DNA of 64,000 nucleotides from an uncultured Alphaproteobacteria bacterium. GTDB lineage: Bacteria; Pseudomonadota; Alphaproteobacteria; RF32; CAG-239. This document shows positions 8,419 to 16,120 of the stretch, in pieces. A program made the translations under genes and the position numbers. Location of the stretch: positions 122,881 through 186,880 of the forward strand of contig CAJTJB010000005.1 of NCBI GenBank assembly GCA_910576955.1, read 5' to 3'. The first letter of the stretch is position 1. Each line of letters begins with the position of its first letter. Below the pieces are notes generated by a model, which worked only from the letters and a program-made list of their open reading frames with translations, had not been told where the DNA came from and did no database searches.

Positions 8419-10641
8419 ATGGCAAAAGAAAGAGGAAAAGAGTGGGAAGAATATGATAATGCCGTGCGGTGGATGACAATTACATTTTTTGTATCTGTTA
8501 TCGTAACCGTAGCCTTGGCATATCTTTCGCAGCCGTTAGCTTTTCTGTTGCAAAACGGCATATCTAAAAAAAGCGTGGATATAGTCGGCAAGTTTTTGCA
8601 ACGGTCGTTCAGTGACCCCGGTTTTTTATATGACCGCTATGTCCGCTGGTTTAAGCAAATATACCACTATAATGGCGCATTCCGGTTAACACAGTGGATT
8701 CCGATATTGCCGTTTATCTCGTTTCCGGTCATTTTGCTTGTCGGCGGTGTCAAATGCCCGTATCGTTTCCAATCAAACATCCACGGTTCGGCGCATATAG
8801 CCACGCTGCGGGATATTGAAAGAATGCCGCTGTTGGGTTTTGACGGCTTTTGTCAGGTTGTCGGGCGCTTTCAGGGCAAGATGTTGAAATTAAAAGAAAC
8901 CTTGTCAACCTTATGCTGCGCTCCTCCGGGTACTGGTAAAACAGCCGGGGTCGTTATCCCGACAATTTTTAACTCTGAAGGGTTAAGTATTATCGTGAAC
9001 GACCCGAAACCGGAGTTGTGTTTCAGCACAACCGGCGCAAGGGCAAAAGTTGGTCCGGTGTTTGTGATTAACTGGGGTAAGGAAGATAATCCGGAAACAG
9101 GAGAGTATTACCCGAGTTGGAATCCATTATCCCCCGGAGCATTGCCCGCCCCCGGTCCGGAACGCGATTTGTATGTTGACTCAATGTGTAACACGCTTGT
9201 TGAAGACCCGAAAGGCGGTGCAGACCCGCACTGGTCAAAAACCGGTCGTAGTGCGCTTTGCGGATTCATTCACTTTGTTGCCTCAAAATGTGAACGCGCT
9301 TTGGCGAACGAAAAGTTTATTCAAAAAATCTATGAAGGTTCAATGACTGCTCAAGACAAAGCAGAGCTAACCAGATATTATGAAGATATGAGTATCGGCG
9401 GTTTGCGAGCTAATGCGGCAAGAGCAATTCAAGACCTGCAGAGCGATAATCTGACTATCGAAAACTATCTGCCAATCGGCACGTGGAATTTGCTGCCGGA
9501 AAAGTGGATTAACCACGAGCCTTGTATGGCGATGATTTTAGAGTGGATTACCACCTCACAGATTGAGCAGACAAACGAGATTAAACGCCGTCTGGAAGAA
9601 GGCGACCAAATGGCGGCAATGGCAGACCCGATGCGTGATTTGCTTGATGCCGCTGTGGAAGAGGCAAACAACTATGGCTACTCCCGCCGTTGCGTAACGG
9701 AATTAAGTGCCTTGAGCGCAATGCCGGATAAAGAGCGCGGCTCTGTTATGTCCACAGGTCTTACCGGTATCGGTATCTTTAAAAACTCTGCGGTGGTTTC
9801 ACGAACAAGTTTTTCTGACCTTAAATTTAAAGACTTGCGCGGGATGAAAGACCCCGTCACTGGCGAATGGAAACCGATTTCCGTTTACCTGTCCGTAAAC
9901 CAAACAGACGCCCAAGCCTTAAACCCGATTAGTGCAACGTTTGTCGACTTAATGAGTGCGTATTTGATTTCTAACCCGCCAAACTTTGTTAATAAGACAG
10001 ACGGCAAAATGGGACCATTCCCCGTTCTGTTCGTGCTCGACGAGTTCCCGCAAATGCCAAAATTAAAAGCGGTGATTGACGGACCGGCGGTTGGTCGTGG
10101 TCAAAAAGTGTCTTACCTGCTTATCGGACAAGATTTAGGGCAAATCTCCGGTAAATATGGTAAAGATGACCTTGAAACCGTTATCTCAACAACCGCCTGC
10201 AAAGTTATCTTGTCGCAAAACAACGAGCAAACCGCCCAGCGTTTTTCTAAAATGATTGGTAACAAAACGGTTCAGACAACATCATATTCTCGACAAGAGG
10301 GAAGTATGAGCAAAGAGTTTAACCCGTTTGCGAAAAACGTGAGCTATCAGCTGCAAGGCGTTTCCGCCATCAGTTCAAACGATTTGTTGAGTTTGCCGAT
10401 GTTAAAGCAGGTGGTGCTGATGCAAGGAGCGATTGAAACGCCGATTATGGCAGACGCCCCGCGTTTTTATCTGGATAAGAAGATGTTAGCGCAGGCAAAA
10501 CTTCCGCATTCGCCCTGGGTGCCGGATTGGATTGTAGCGCAGCGAGCCGATGAAAATGAGGATATTCTTTCTAAATTAGGCATAGACTATGACCCGAACG
10601 CCGTAGAAGAAGGGGAAGAGTTTGAAGAAGACGAAGTCTAA
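8419..10641 (+). CDS. type IV secretion coupling ATPase, VirD4/TraG family
   Basis: Hexameric inner-membrane ATPase that recruits substrates to a type IV secretion channel. The 740-residue protein has two N-terminal transmembrane helices (about 17-45 and 94-110), the family motif HGSAHIAT (about 122-129), Walker A APPGTGKTAGVV (about 168-179), NDPKPEL, PSWNPLSPG, a Walker B region LFVLDEFPQMPK (about 535), and GRGQKVSYLLIGQDLGQI, all VirD4/TraG hallmarks. It ends in a very acidic tail (EEGEEFEEDEV). Length and motif order are complete, so it looks functional. No relaxase, VirB4, VirB11 or pilin gene is adjacent. Dedicated protein-export systems and scattered rvh-like systems of Rickettsiales also use this family, so conjugation need not be its role. 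Confidence 0.93.
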   Translation: MAKERGKEWEEYDNAVRWMTITFFVSVIVTVALAYLSQPLAFLLQNGISKKSVDIVGKFLQRSFSDPGFLYDRYVRWFKQIYHYNGAFRLTQWIPILPFISFPVILLVGGVKCPYRFQSNIHGSAHIATLRDIERMPLLGFDGFCQVVGRFQGKMLKLKETLSTLCCAPPGTGKTAGVVIPTIFNSEGLSIIVNDPKPELCFSTTGARAKVGPVFVINWGKEDNPETGEYYPSWNPLSPGALPAPGPERDLYVDSMCNTLVEDPKGGADPHWSKTGRSALCGFIHFVASKCERALANEKFIQKIYEGSMTAQDKAELTRYYEDMSIGGLRANAARAIQDLQSDNLTIENYLPIGTWNLLPEKWINHEPCMAMILEWITTSQIEQTNEIKRRLEEGDQMAAMADPMRDLLDAAVEEANNYGYSRRCVTELSALSAMPDKERGSVMSTGLTGIGIFKNSAVVSRTSFSDLKFKDLRGMKDPVTGEWKPISVYLSVNQTDAQALNPISATFVDLMSAYLISNPPNFVNKTDGKMGPFPVLFVLDEFPQMPKLKAVIDGPAVGRGQKVSYLLIGQDLGQISGKYGKDDLETVISTTACKVILSQNNEQTAQRFSKMIGNKTVQTTSYSRQEGSMSKEFNPFAKNVSYQLQGVSAISSNDLLSLPMLKQVVLMQGAIETPIMADAPRFYLDKKMLAQAKLPHSPWVPDWIVAQRADENEDILSKLGIDYDPNAVEEGEEFEEDEV

Positions 10642-11395
10642 AAAAATAAAACTGAAAGAAACGCGAAGTTTTGCTTTATCCGCCGTTTTAAGGGGCAGCG
10701 CAAAGTTTGTGCTGCTCTTTCGGCGCACTTTTTTGCTATGGTGTTTGGCAAACTTTACCTTTTTATTTGTTTTTGAATATATCCCGAACGGGTGGCGAAA
10801 TTCGTTAAGCATCCTCTGGCTTGTGGCTTATTATGTGTATTGGTGCGTTTTTATCCGCTATGTCCAGCAACACCCGCCGTATTTCTCGTTGGTGCGTATA
10901 TTTAACGGGCTGATTCCTGCCAGTAAAATAATGTTTATTAACATCAGTATATACCTGATAGTTGTAATCCTCCCGTACATCCCGCTGTTTATGGGCTTTC
11001 GCGATAAATATCTCGAGTTTTTTGAGCGATATATGGAAGTCTTGCAAAGTTACGATTCGCTTCCCGGAAAAACATTGTTTTATCTCTTTATGCTGCTGTT
11101 GTCGCCTTATACCATCAGCCGTCCGTATCTGGCGTGGATTTCTTCGCTTATCGGCAAAAGCCGTTCCATTATGGATGCCTATAAAAGAACGCATAATAAC
11201 TATTGGAATTTTGTATTATGCGCCGGCGTTATGAGTTCCATTTTTATGGTTTCGTATTATATAGACACGATTTATCACCTGCACACACTGATATACCTGA
11301 TGTCCGTTTTTCCGGTATATTTTAATGTTGTCTTTATCGGCATATACAAGGTTTTTTACAAACGCAAACCCAAAATTAAGCTGACATCTGATTAA
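10622..11395 (+). CDS. unknown polytopic membrane protein coupled to VirD4-like gene
   Basis: A 257-residue protein with about six hydrophobic helices (roughly 30-55, 62-80, 98-122, 145-165, 193-213, 220-243) and basic ends. The likely start is TTG at 10622, inside the last codons of the coupling ATPase gene, after AGGGGAAGAG; the 20-base overlap suggests translational coupling. No family recognised; the spread of helices recalls a small integral-membrane accessory factor. Its 3' end overlaps the convergent ligA gene by 20 bases, so no room exists for a conventional terminator between them. Confidence 0.8.
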   Translation: MKKTKSKKIKLKETRSFALSAVLRGSAKFVLLFRRTFLLWCLANFTFLFVFEYIPNGWRNSLSILWLVAYYVYWCVFIRYVQQHPPYFSLVRIFNGLIPASKIMFINISIYLIVVILPYIPLFMGFRDKYLEFFERYMEVLQSYDSLPGKTLFYLFMLLLSPYTISRPYLAWISSLIGKSRSIMDAYKRTHNNYWNFVLCAGVMSSIFMVSYYIDTIYHLHTLIYLMSVFPVYFNVVFIGIYKVFYKRKPKIKLTSD

Positions 11396-13448
11396 ACTCT
11401 TCTTCCGAGATAATCTTTACCCCGAGCTCTTGCGCTTTTTTAAGTTTAGAACCGGCGTTTTCTCCGGCAACCACATAGTCCGTATTGGCAGAAACCGAGC
11501 CTGACACCTTTGCGCCCATCGCCAGCGCTTTGCTTTTAGCCTCGCTGCGGGTTAAGTTTGTTAAGGTGCCGGTAAATACTACGGTTTTGCCGTATAATTC
11601 CGATTCGGTGTTGATTATCTGCTCAAAATCTTCTATCTCAACCACTTTTAAGAGGTTATCAATCACCTCAAGATTATGCTCTTCCTTAAAAAACTCAACA
11701 ATATCTTTCGCCATCGCCGCACCGATTCCATCAATGCTGACAAGCAGTTCTAAATCTTGCGCAACCATCGCATTCATAAAGTTGGCAAATGTGTGGTAAT
11801 GTTTGGCGATAAGATAAGCTGTTGCCGTGCCAACCTGCCGGATACCGAGCGCATAAATAAATTTTTGCAATGTAATTTTTCGAGCTTTGTGAATAGCCTC
11901 AAAGAGATTGCTGACAGATTTTTTGCCCCAGCCTTCCCGATTCTCTAGATTAAGCGATGGAGAAGTCGAAAACAAATCATCCGGTTTGTTGCGTTCTTCA
12001 AGCGTGAAGATGTCGTAAGGCGTGCGAATAATTTCTTCTTGATAAAACGCATCAATAACCTTATCACCCAGCCCCTCAATATTAAAGGCCTCGCGCGAAA
12101 CAAAGTGTTTCAGCCGCTCCACAGCCTGTGCCGGACAGGAAAGCCCACCCGTACACCGTCGTACTGCCTCATCTTCTTCACGAATTGCGTGTGCGCCGCA
12201 TTCGGGGCAAATGTCAGGAAAATGAAATTCCGGCGCATTTTCAGCCCGTTTGTCGGTCAAAACTTCAATAATCTGTGGAATAACATCTCCCGCACGTTGA
12301 ACAACCACTATATCGCCGATTCGCACGTCTTTACGCTTGATTTCGTCTTCGTTGTGCAATGTGGCGTGCGACACAATAACGCCGCCCACATTAACCGGCT
12401 CTAAATCCGCAACCGGAGTCAACGCGCCTGTGCGCCCCACTTGCACGCGAATATTGTTTAAGCGCGTAATTGCTTTTTCTGCCGGAAATTTATGTGCCAC
12501 GGCCCAGCGCGGTGTGCGAGTCAAAAAGCCGAGGCGTTTTTGCAATTCCAAATCATTAACTTTATAAACAATTCCATCAATATCATACGGTAAATCCGCC
12601 CGATTCTCCATAAGGTTTTCATAGCTTGCAAGCAATTCTTTTTCCGAGTGGCAGATAGTGTTATACGGGTTGATCGGAAATCCGAGCTTTTTAACATATT
12701 CCAAAAACTCAACTTGGCTTTTCCAAACCACATCCGAAACCTCGCCCCAGGTATAAACCACAAAACTCAAATTGCGCTCGGCAGTAATCCGCGCGTCCAG
12801 TTGCCGCAAAGAGCCGGCTGCGGCGTTTCGCGGATTCGCAAATGTTTTTTTATGCTCTTCTTCATTTTTCTGGTTCAGCGCCAAAAAGTCCGCTTTAGAC
12901 ATAAACACTTCGCCCCGCACTTCAAACACCTCGGGAACGTCTTTGTCAGTAAACAGCGGAAAACCTTTAATCGCTTTCAGATTTTCAGTAATGTCTTCCC
13001 CGATTTTACCATCGCCGCGGGTAGAGCCGCGCATAAACACGCCGTTAAGATAGAGCGCCGAAAAAGACAAGCCGTCCATCTTTGGTTCTGCGCTAAAAAT
13101 AATATCATCGCTGCTGTTCAAAAAGCGCTTAACGCTCATAATAAACTCATGCACTTCCGCTTCGTTAAAAATATCAGCAAGCGAGAGCATCGGTACTTGT
13201 AACTCAACTTTTTTAAATTCGCTCTTAACTTTTGCGCCGATTCGTTTTGACGGGCTGTCTTCGCGGATGAGATGCGGAAATTTAGCCTCAATCGCATCGT
13301 TTAAATGCCGGAGTTTATCATATTGTGCATCATCCAAATATGGATCATCATTTTGATAATAGGCAATATTTGCTTTTTCAATTTCTTTGGCAAGATAAGC
13401 AAGCTGTTCTGCCGCTTCCAATTCTGTCATATTTTTAATATCAACCAT
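11376..13448 (-). CDS. ligA: NAD-dependent DNA ligase LigA
   Basis: Seals nicks in replication and repair using NAD+. The 690-residue product has the N-terminal Ia domain, adenylation motif AEPKMDGLSF with the catalytic Lys, RGDGKIGEDIT, the OB fold, a four-Cys zinc finger (CPECGA...CTGGLSCPAQ), helix-hairpin-helix repeats (FNIEGLGDKVI, IDGIGAAMAKDIV) and a C-terminal BRCT domain (GKTVVFTGTLTNLTR). I start at ATG 13448 because GGAGGG precedes it; an upstream in-frame ATG at 13529 would run into the divergent promoter. The end overlaps the convergent membrane-protein gene by 20 bases. Confidence 0.97.
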   Translation of the reverse strand: MVDIKNMTELEAAEQLAYLAKEIEKANIAYYQNDDPYLDDAQYDKLRHLNDAIEAKFPHLIREDSPSKRIGAKVKSEFKKVELQVPMLSLADIFNEAEVHEFIMSVKRFLNSSDDIIFSAEPKMDGLSFSALYLNGVFMRGSTRGDGKIGEDITENLKAIKGFPLFTDKDVPEVFEVRGEVFMSKADFLALNQKNEEEHKKTFANPRNAAAGSLRQLDARITAERNLSFVVYTWGEVSDVVWKSQVEFLEYVKKLGFPINPYNTICHSEKELLASYENLMENRADLPYDIDGIVYKVNDLELQKRLGFLTRTPRWAVAHKFPAEKAITRLNNIRVQVGRTGALTPVADLEPVNVGGVIVSHATLHNEDEIKRKDVRIGDIVVVQRAGDVIPQIIEVLTDKRAENAPEFHFPDICPECGAHAIREEDEAVRRCTGGLSCPAQAVERLKHFVSREAFNIEGLGDKVIDAFYQEEIIRTPYDIFTLEERNKPDDLFSTSPSLNLENREGWGKKSVSNLFEAIHKARKITLQKFIYALGIRQVGTATAYLIAKHYHTFANFMNAMVAQDLELLVSIDGIGAAMAKDIVEFFKEEHNLEVIDNLLKVVEIEDFEQIINTESELYGKTVVFTGTLTNLTRSEAKSKALAMGAKVSGSVSANTDYVVAGENAGSKLKKAQELGVKIISEEEFNQMSA

Positions 13449-13492
13449 ATTGCCCTCCAAAACTTGCTTAAACATATTATATATAAAATTAG

Positions 13493-13521
13493 TTGACAAT
13501 TTTCTATAAAAATGGCATACT
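13493..13521 (+). promoter_or_regulatory. strong sigma-70-type promoter, divergent to ligA
   Basis: TTGACA (13493-13498), a 17-base spacer and CATACT (13516-13521) match the vegetative consensus closely. The predicted start near 13528 feeds the short RNA unit that ends in a terminator at about 13682, and possibly the acetyltransferase gene beyond it. Confidence 0.7.
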
Positions 13522-13527
13522 ACCCGC

Positions 13528-13685
13528 AACTTTTTTATGAAAGAAACAAATGCAAACGAATATGACCATAAAACAGCTCAAGATAAAACGTTCGGAAACA
13601 GCTTTTCCGCCGTTGGTTTTGTGTTGTTGAATGCATATTCGCAAAATCAAATCATAAGGCGGGAATTAACCCGCTTTTTTTAATG
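13528..13685 (+). ncRNA. candidate small RNA or attenuator leader with possible 48-residue ORF
   Basis: About 155 bases lie between a near-consensus promoter and an intrinsic terminator-like hairpin (GCGGG, AATTAA, CCCGC, then seven T at about 13663-13682). A second hairpin, CGGAAA/TTTCCG, sits near 13592-13608. The same stretch holds an open frame, ATG 13537 to TAA 13683 (48 codons), whose last codons run through the terminator, and a nested ATG at 13550. The ATG at 13537 has no clear ribosome site. It could be a free sRNA, a leader controlling the downstream GNAT gene, or a true microprotein gene; the sequence does not decide. Confidence 0.45.
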
Positions 13686-13703
13686 TTTTAACGAGAGGAT
13701 AAA

Positions 13704-14558
13704 ATGAATACGGAATTAAACAGATACAAGATAAACGGCGAAATGGTTTGGCAGGGCTCGCTCTCCAAAATCAACGGCGTTCGTCAGGAGAAACCGGTTC
13801 ATTTTTACATCCGCCCCTTAAATGTGAATGACGCAGCCGCGATGGGGCAGTTATCAGAAAATATTTATAATAACCTCCGCGCCGGCGAGGAATGCTTTAT
13901 CCATAAGCACTCAAAAGAATACTATTACGATGTGTTCCAAAATCCGAAAATTAACTATATCGGCGTTTTTGTGGGCAGTCAGCTGGTCGGAATGTCATAT
14001 TTGAAAATCTGCGATAATGCCGCAGACCTGAAAGATGAGCTGCCGAATGCGGAATATGACTTTTTCAGTGCAGCCCGTCATTATGGCAACAGCCGTGTCG
14101 CTTCGTTCGGTGCCGATTCGGTTTTGCCGGCATATCGCGGCAATGCGTTGAATACGGTAATGATTGAATATCGTATGGAGCAGGCGCGCAAGATGGGCTG
14201 CACGGATTGCACCTCAATTGTAGACCGTAGCAATTTGTGGAATATGACACCGTATTTTGCCTGCCGGTTTAATTTGTTCCAAACGGCAATTGATCCGTCC
14301 GACGGCGGAAAAATCTCGCTTTTGCATAAGCCGATAGAAAAGGAAACAGTGCTGTCGTGTTTCAAAAGCAGAATTTCTTTACCGTATGACCGTTTTGAGC
14401 TGATAGATAATCTGATTAAAAAGGGCTTTATCGGCGTTGAGTTTGACCGTGCCAAAAAGGAAGTGACGTTTGCGCATTCTTCGTACTATCAGCCGATTCG
14501 CACAAACAATAATATGCTGTTTGCGGCAATGGCGCATAAAAACGGCTATGCTATCTAA
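13704..14558 (+). CDS. GNAT-fold N-acyltransferase family protein
   Basis: A 284-residue protein with a GNAT-like acyl-CoA-binding core: a beta-strand block (HFYIRPLNVNDAAAM), then NYIGVFVGSQLVGMSYLKI, then a motif-A-like segment SFGADSVLPAYRGNALNTVMIEYRMEQARKMG whose central R-G-N loop replaces the usual R/Q-x-x-G-x-G/A pyrophosphate loop, then CTSIVDRSNLWNMTPYFACRF, where Asn and Phe resemble GNAT motif B. Substrate unknown. The start is ATG 13704 after GAGAGGATAAA. A terminator-like hairpin sits just upstream, so its expression may depend on read-through or on its own signals. infC follows after about 90 bases. Confidence 0.75.
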   Translation: MNTELNRYKINGEMVWQGSLSKINGVRQEKPVHFYIRPLNVNDAAAMGQLSENIYNNLRAGEECFIHKHSKEYYYDVFQNPKINYIGVFVGSQLVGMSYLKICDNAADLKDELPNAEYDFFSAARHYGNSRVASFGADSVLPAYRGNALNTVMIEYRMEQARKMGCTDCTSIVDRSNLWNMTPYFACRFNLFQTAIDPSDGGKISLLHKPIEKETVLSCFKSRISLPYDRFELIDNLIKKGFIGVEFDRAKKEVTFAHSSYYQPIRTNNNMLFAAMAHKNGYAI

Positions 14559-14647
14559 AAAACGCGCGGCAAAGCAGATTTTTCTTGCGATTTTGAAATG
14601 GTTAATCTATTATACCCCCGATAATGTAATTTTTATTGGAGGCAACA

Positions 14648-15187
14648 ATAGCTACAGAAAATAATAATGCGCCAGTACGCACTGAAGACGGACCGCGCAT
14701 CAACCGTGAAATCAAAGCAAAAGAAGTACGGTTAATTAACTATAACGGAGAAAATATGGGGGTTGTGTCCCTCACTGAAGCGTTGAAAATCGCTCAAGAG
14801 GTTGGGTTGGATTTGATAGAAATCTCCCCGCAGGTTACCCCGCCGGTATGCAAAGTTCTTGACTACGGCAAATATAAATATGAACAACAAAAGAAAAAGA
14901 ACGAAGCCAAAAAGAACCAGAAAGTTGTCAGCATCAAAGAGCTAAAATTGCGCCCGATGATTGATACGCACGATTATGAAGTTAAGGTCAAACAGGCTAA
15001 AAAGTTCCTGTCACAGGGCGACAAAGTAAAGTTCACAATGCGCTATAAAGGGCGCGAGATGAGCGCCAACGATATGGGCAAAGAAATTTTAAACAAACTG
15101 CTTGAAGATTTGGATGGCATCTGCAAAGTAGACGCAGCCCCAAAACTTGAGGGCAAACAAATGTTTATGATTGTTTCCCCGGCGTAA
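14648..15187 (+). CDS. infC: translation initiation factor IF-3, probable AUA start codon
   Basis: Binds the 30S subunit and checks start-codon and initiator-tRNA pairing. The 179-residue product contains the IF3-N domain (VRLINYNGENMGVV, EISPQVTPPVCKVLDYGKYKYE) and the IF3-C domain (KELKLRPMIDTHDYEVKVKQAKKFL, VKFTMRYKGREM). No in-frame ATG exists at the 5' end. GGAGG at 14638-14642 is 5 bases before ATA (14648-14650), the most likely start. TTG at 14636 would overlap that ribosome site and has none of its own. Rare start codons on infC are a known autoregulatory device (AUU in Escherichia coli). Unlike in many bacteria, thrS, rpmI and rplT are not beside it here. Confidence 0.93.
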   Translation: MATENNNAPVRTEDGPRINREIKAKEVRLINYNGENMGVVSLTEALKIAQEVGLDLIEISPQVTPPVCKVLDYGKYKYEQQKKKNEAKKNQKVVSIKELKLRPMIDTHDYEVKVKQAKKFLSQGDKVKFTMRYKGREMSANDMGKEILNKLLEDLDGICKVDAAPKLEGKQMFMIVSPA

Positions 15188-15209
15188 ATACTTAAAAAAC
15201 GCAAAAGAA

Positions 15210-15242
15210 AACGGCTGTTATTTATTTAACAGCCGTTTTTAT
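15210..15242 (+). terminator. intrinsic terminator of infC
   Basis: An 11-base perfect stem AACGGCTGTTA/TAACAGCCGTT followed by a T run, 22 bases after the infC stop. Confidence 0.85.
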
Positions 15243-15274
15243 ATATCTCCACCATTCACTCAATTTTTTAGCAA

Positions 15275-15430
15275 GTCATTGCGAGGGCTCGCAGAACAAA
15301 AACAACACAGCGTGTTGTTTTTGCCGAGAGCTATAGCAGTGCTTACTTTGCGTTTTGCTTGTAAAAGCAATTAAGCAAAGTTTAGCACTGGCTTGCCCGA
15401 ACGGAGTGAGTATAGTGACGTGGCAATCTC
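15275..15430. repeat. composite palindromic repeat element (TCATTGCGAGG ... GGCAATCTC type)
   Basis: The element starts GTCATTGCGAGG and ends GTGACGTGGCAATCTC, the two ends of a palindromic intergenic repeat of a type I recall from AT-rich alphaproteobacterial genomes. Inside are two more inverted repeats: AAAAACAACAC/GTGTTGTTTTT with perfect 11-base arms (15298-15322) and AGTGCTtaCTTTGC/GCAAAGtttAGCACT (15338-15389). It looks like a non-autonomous, MITE-like insertion whose core was enlarged by nested palindromes. Short open frames across it are by-products. Copy number in the genome is unknown. Confidence 0.6.
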
Positions 15431-15553
15431 AACCCGCAAGAGCAAACCAAAATTTTAACTTGACTTTAACCCCGCACGCTCTAAACTTCCTCTTGTCGGT
15501 AGAGATACCGTCAGGGCTGTCACAAGCTCTCAAAGTTTTTCCTTGATTTAAGT

Positions 15554-15716
15554 CAGGGAGCTTCCCGCTATATATTGAAGGCTGGAAGAGTCATTAACTT
15601 TGTGATTTGTGAACTCCCTGGCGCTGTAAAGCCCCCGCAACATAATATGCTCGTTGGAAAAATATCTCTCTATTTATCAGAGCTTTTGTTGTGCCGGTGT
15701 CGCTGACACGCGCCAG
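15554..15716 (+). other. candidate structured RNA upstream of HTH gene
   Basis: This intergenic stretch has several complementary segments: CAGGGAG (15554-15560) with CTCCCTG (15614-15620), CTGGCGC (15618-15624) with GCGCCAG (15710-15716), a GTGTC-GCT-GACAC hairpin (15697-15709), and CTCT/AGAG near 15667-15682. The second long helix shares bases with the first, so two states may compete. It ends 35 bases before the HTH gene and is followed by TATTTTTAA. No known RNA family was recognised. The rest of the gap (15431-15553) shows only a small CGGTA/TACCG hairpin near 15500. Confidence 0.35.
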
Positions 15717-15750
15717 TATTTTTAACTTAAATTAAATAGGAGTTTATACT

Positions 15751-16062
15751 ATGAACAGTAAAGAATTTAAAGATTTTATGGAAAACGGTGAAGTTTATTG
15801 TAAACAAATCCGCAAACTAATCGGGCAGGCATTATTTCTTGAACGGCAAAAGAAGCGTTATCCTTTGCCGTACTTGAGTGAATTGGTCGGCATTTCTGAT
15901 AAAACAATAGAAGAAATAGAATTGGCAAAAGAAAGACCCCATTGGGGAGCTATAGAAATTTTACTTGATTTTTATGGTAAAACAATGGCATTACGCTTGG
16001 TTGATGTCCCTACCGAAGGTCTGAAAGGCGTTTTGCCTCTAGGGTATGAAAAACAAATCTAA
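15751..16062 (+). CDS. small helix-turn-helix protein
   Basis: A 103-residue protein with an XRE/Cro-like core around residues 43-75: YLSELVGISDKTIEEIELAKERPHW reads as helix, turn, recognition helix. A region resembling the C-terminal part of such regulators follows (AIEILLDFYGKTMALRLV). There is no toxin partner beside it, and the long, structured 5' region is unusual. ATG 15751 follows AGGAG. Likely a DNA-binding regulator of unknown target, possibly an orphan antitoxin-like or autoregulatory protein. Confidence 0.75.
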   Translation: MNSKEFKDFMENGEVYCKQIRKLIGQALFLERQKKRYPLPYLSELVGISDKTIEEIELAKERPHWGAIEILLDFYGKTMALRLVDVPTEGLKGVLPLGYEKQI

Positions 16063-16075
16063 TCCGCAACAAAAA

Positions 16076-16101
16076 AAAGCCCGTTGAAAAACGGGCTTTC
16101 C
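16076..16101. terminator. bidirectional terminator between HTH gene and fba
   Basis: AAAGCCCGTT-GAAA-AACGGGCTTT is a perfect 10-base stem flanked by an A run on the left and TTTCC on the right. It serves the HTH gene on the plus strand and, with a stronger T run, the aldolase gene on the minus strand. Confidence 0.8.
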
Positions 16102-16120
16102 TATTGCTTAAAAACATCAA

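Noticed and set aside
12648..13202. 184-codon plus-strand frame
   Set aside because: Antisense to ligA, whose motifs cover this stretch.
15355..15546. 63-codon frame in the repeat
   Set aside because: Runs through the palindromic element; no ribosome site, composition follows the repeat.
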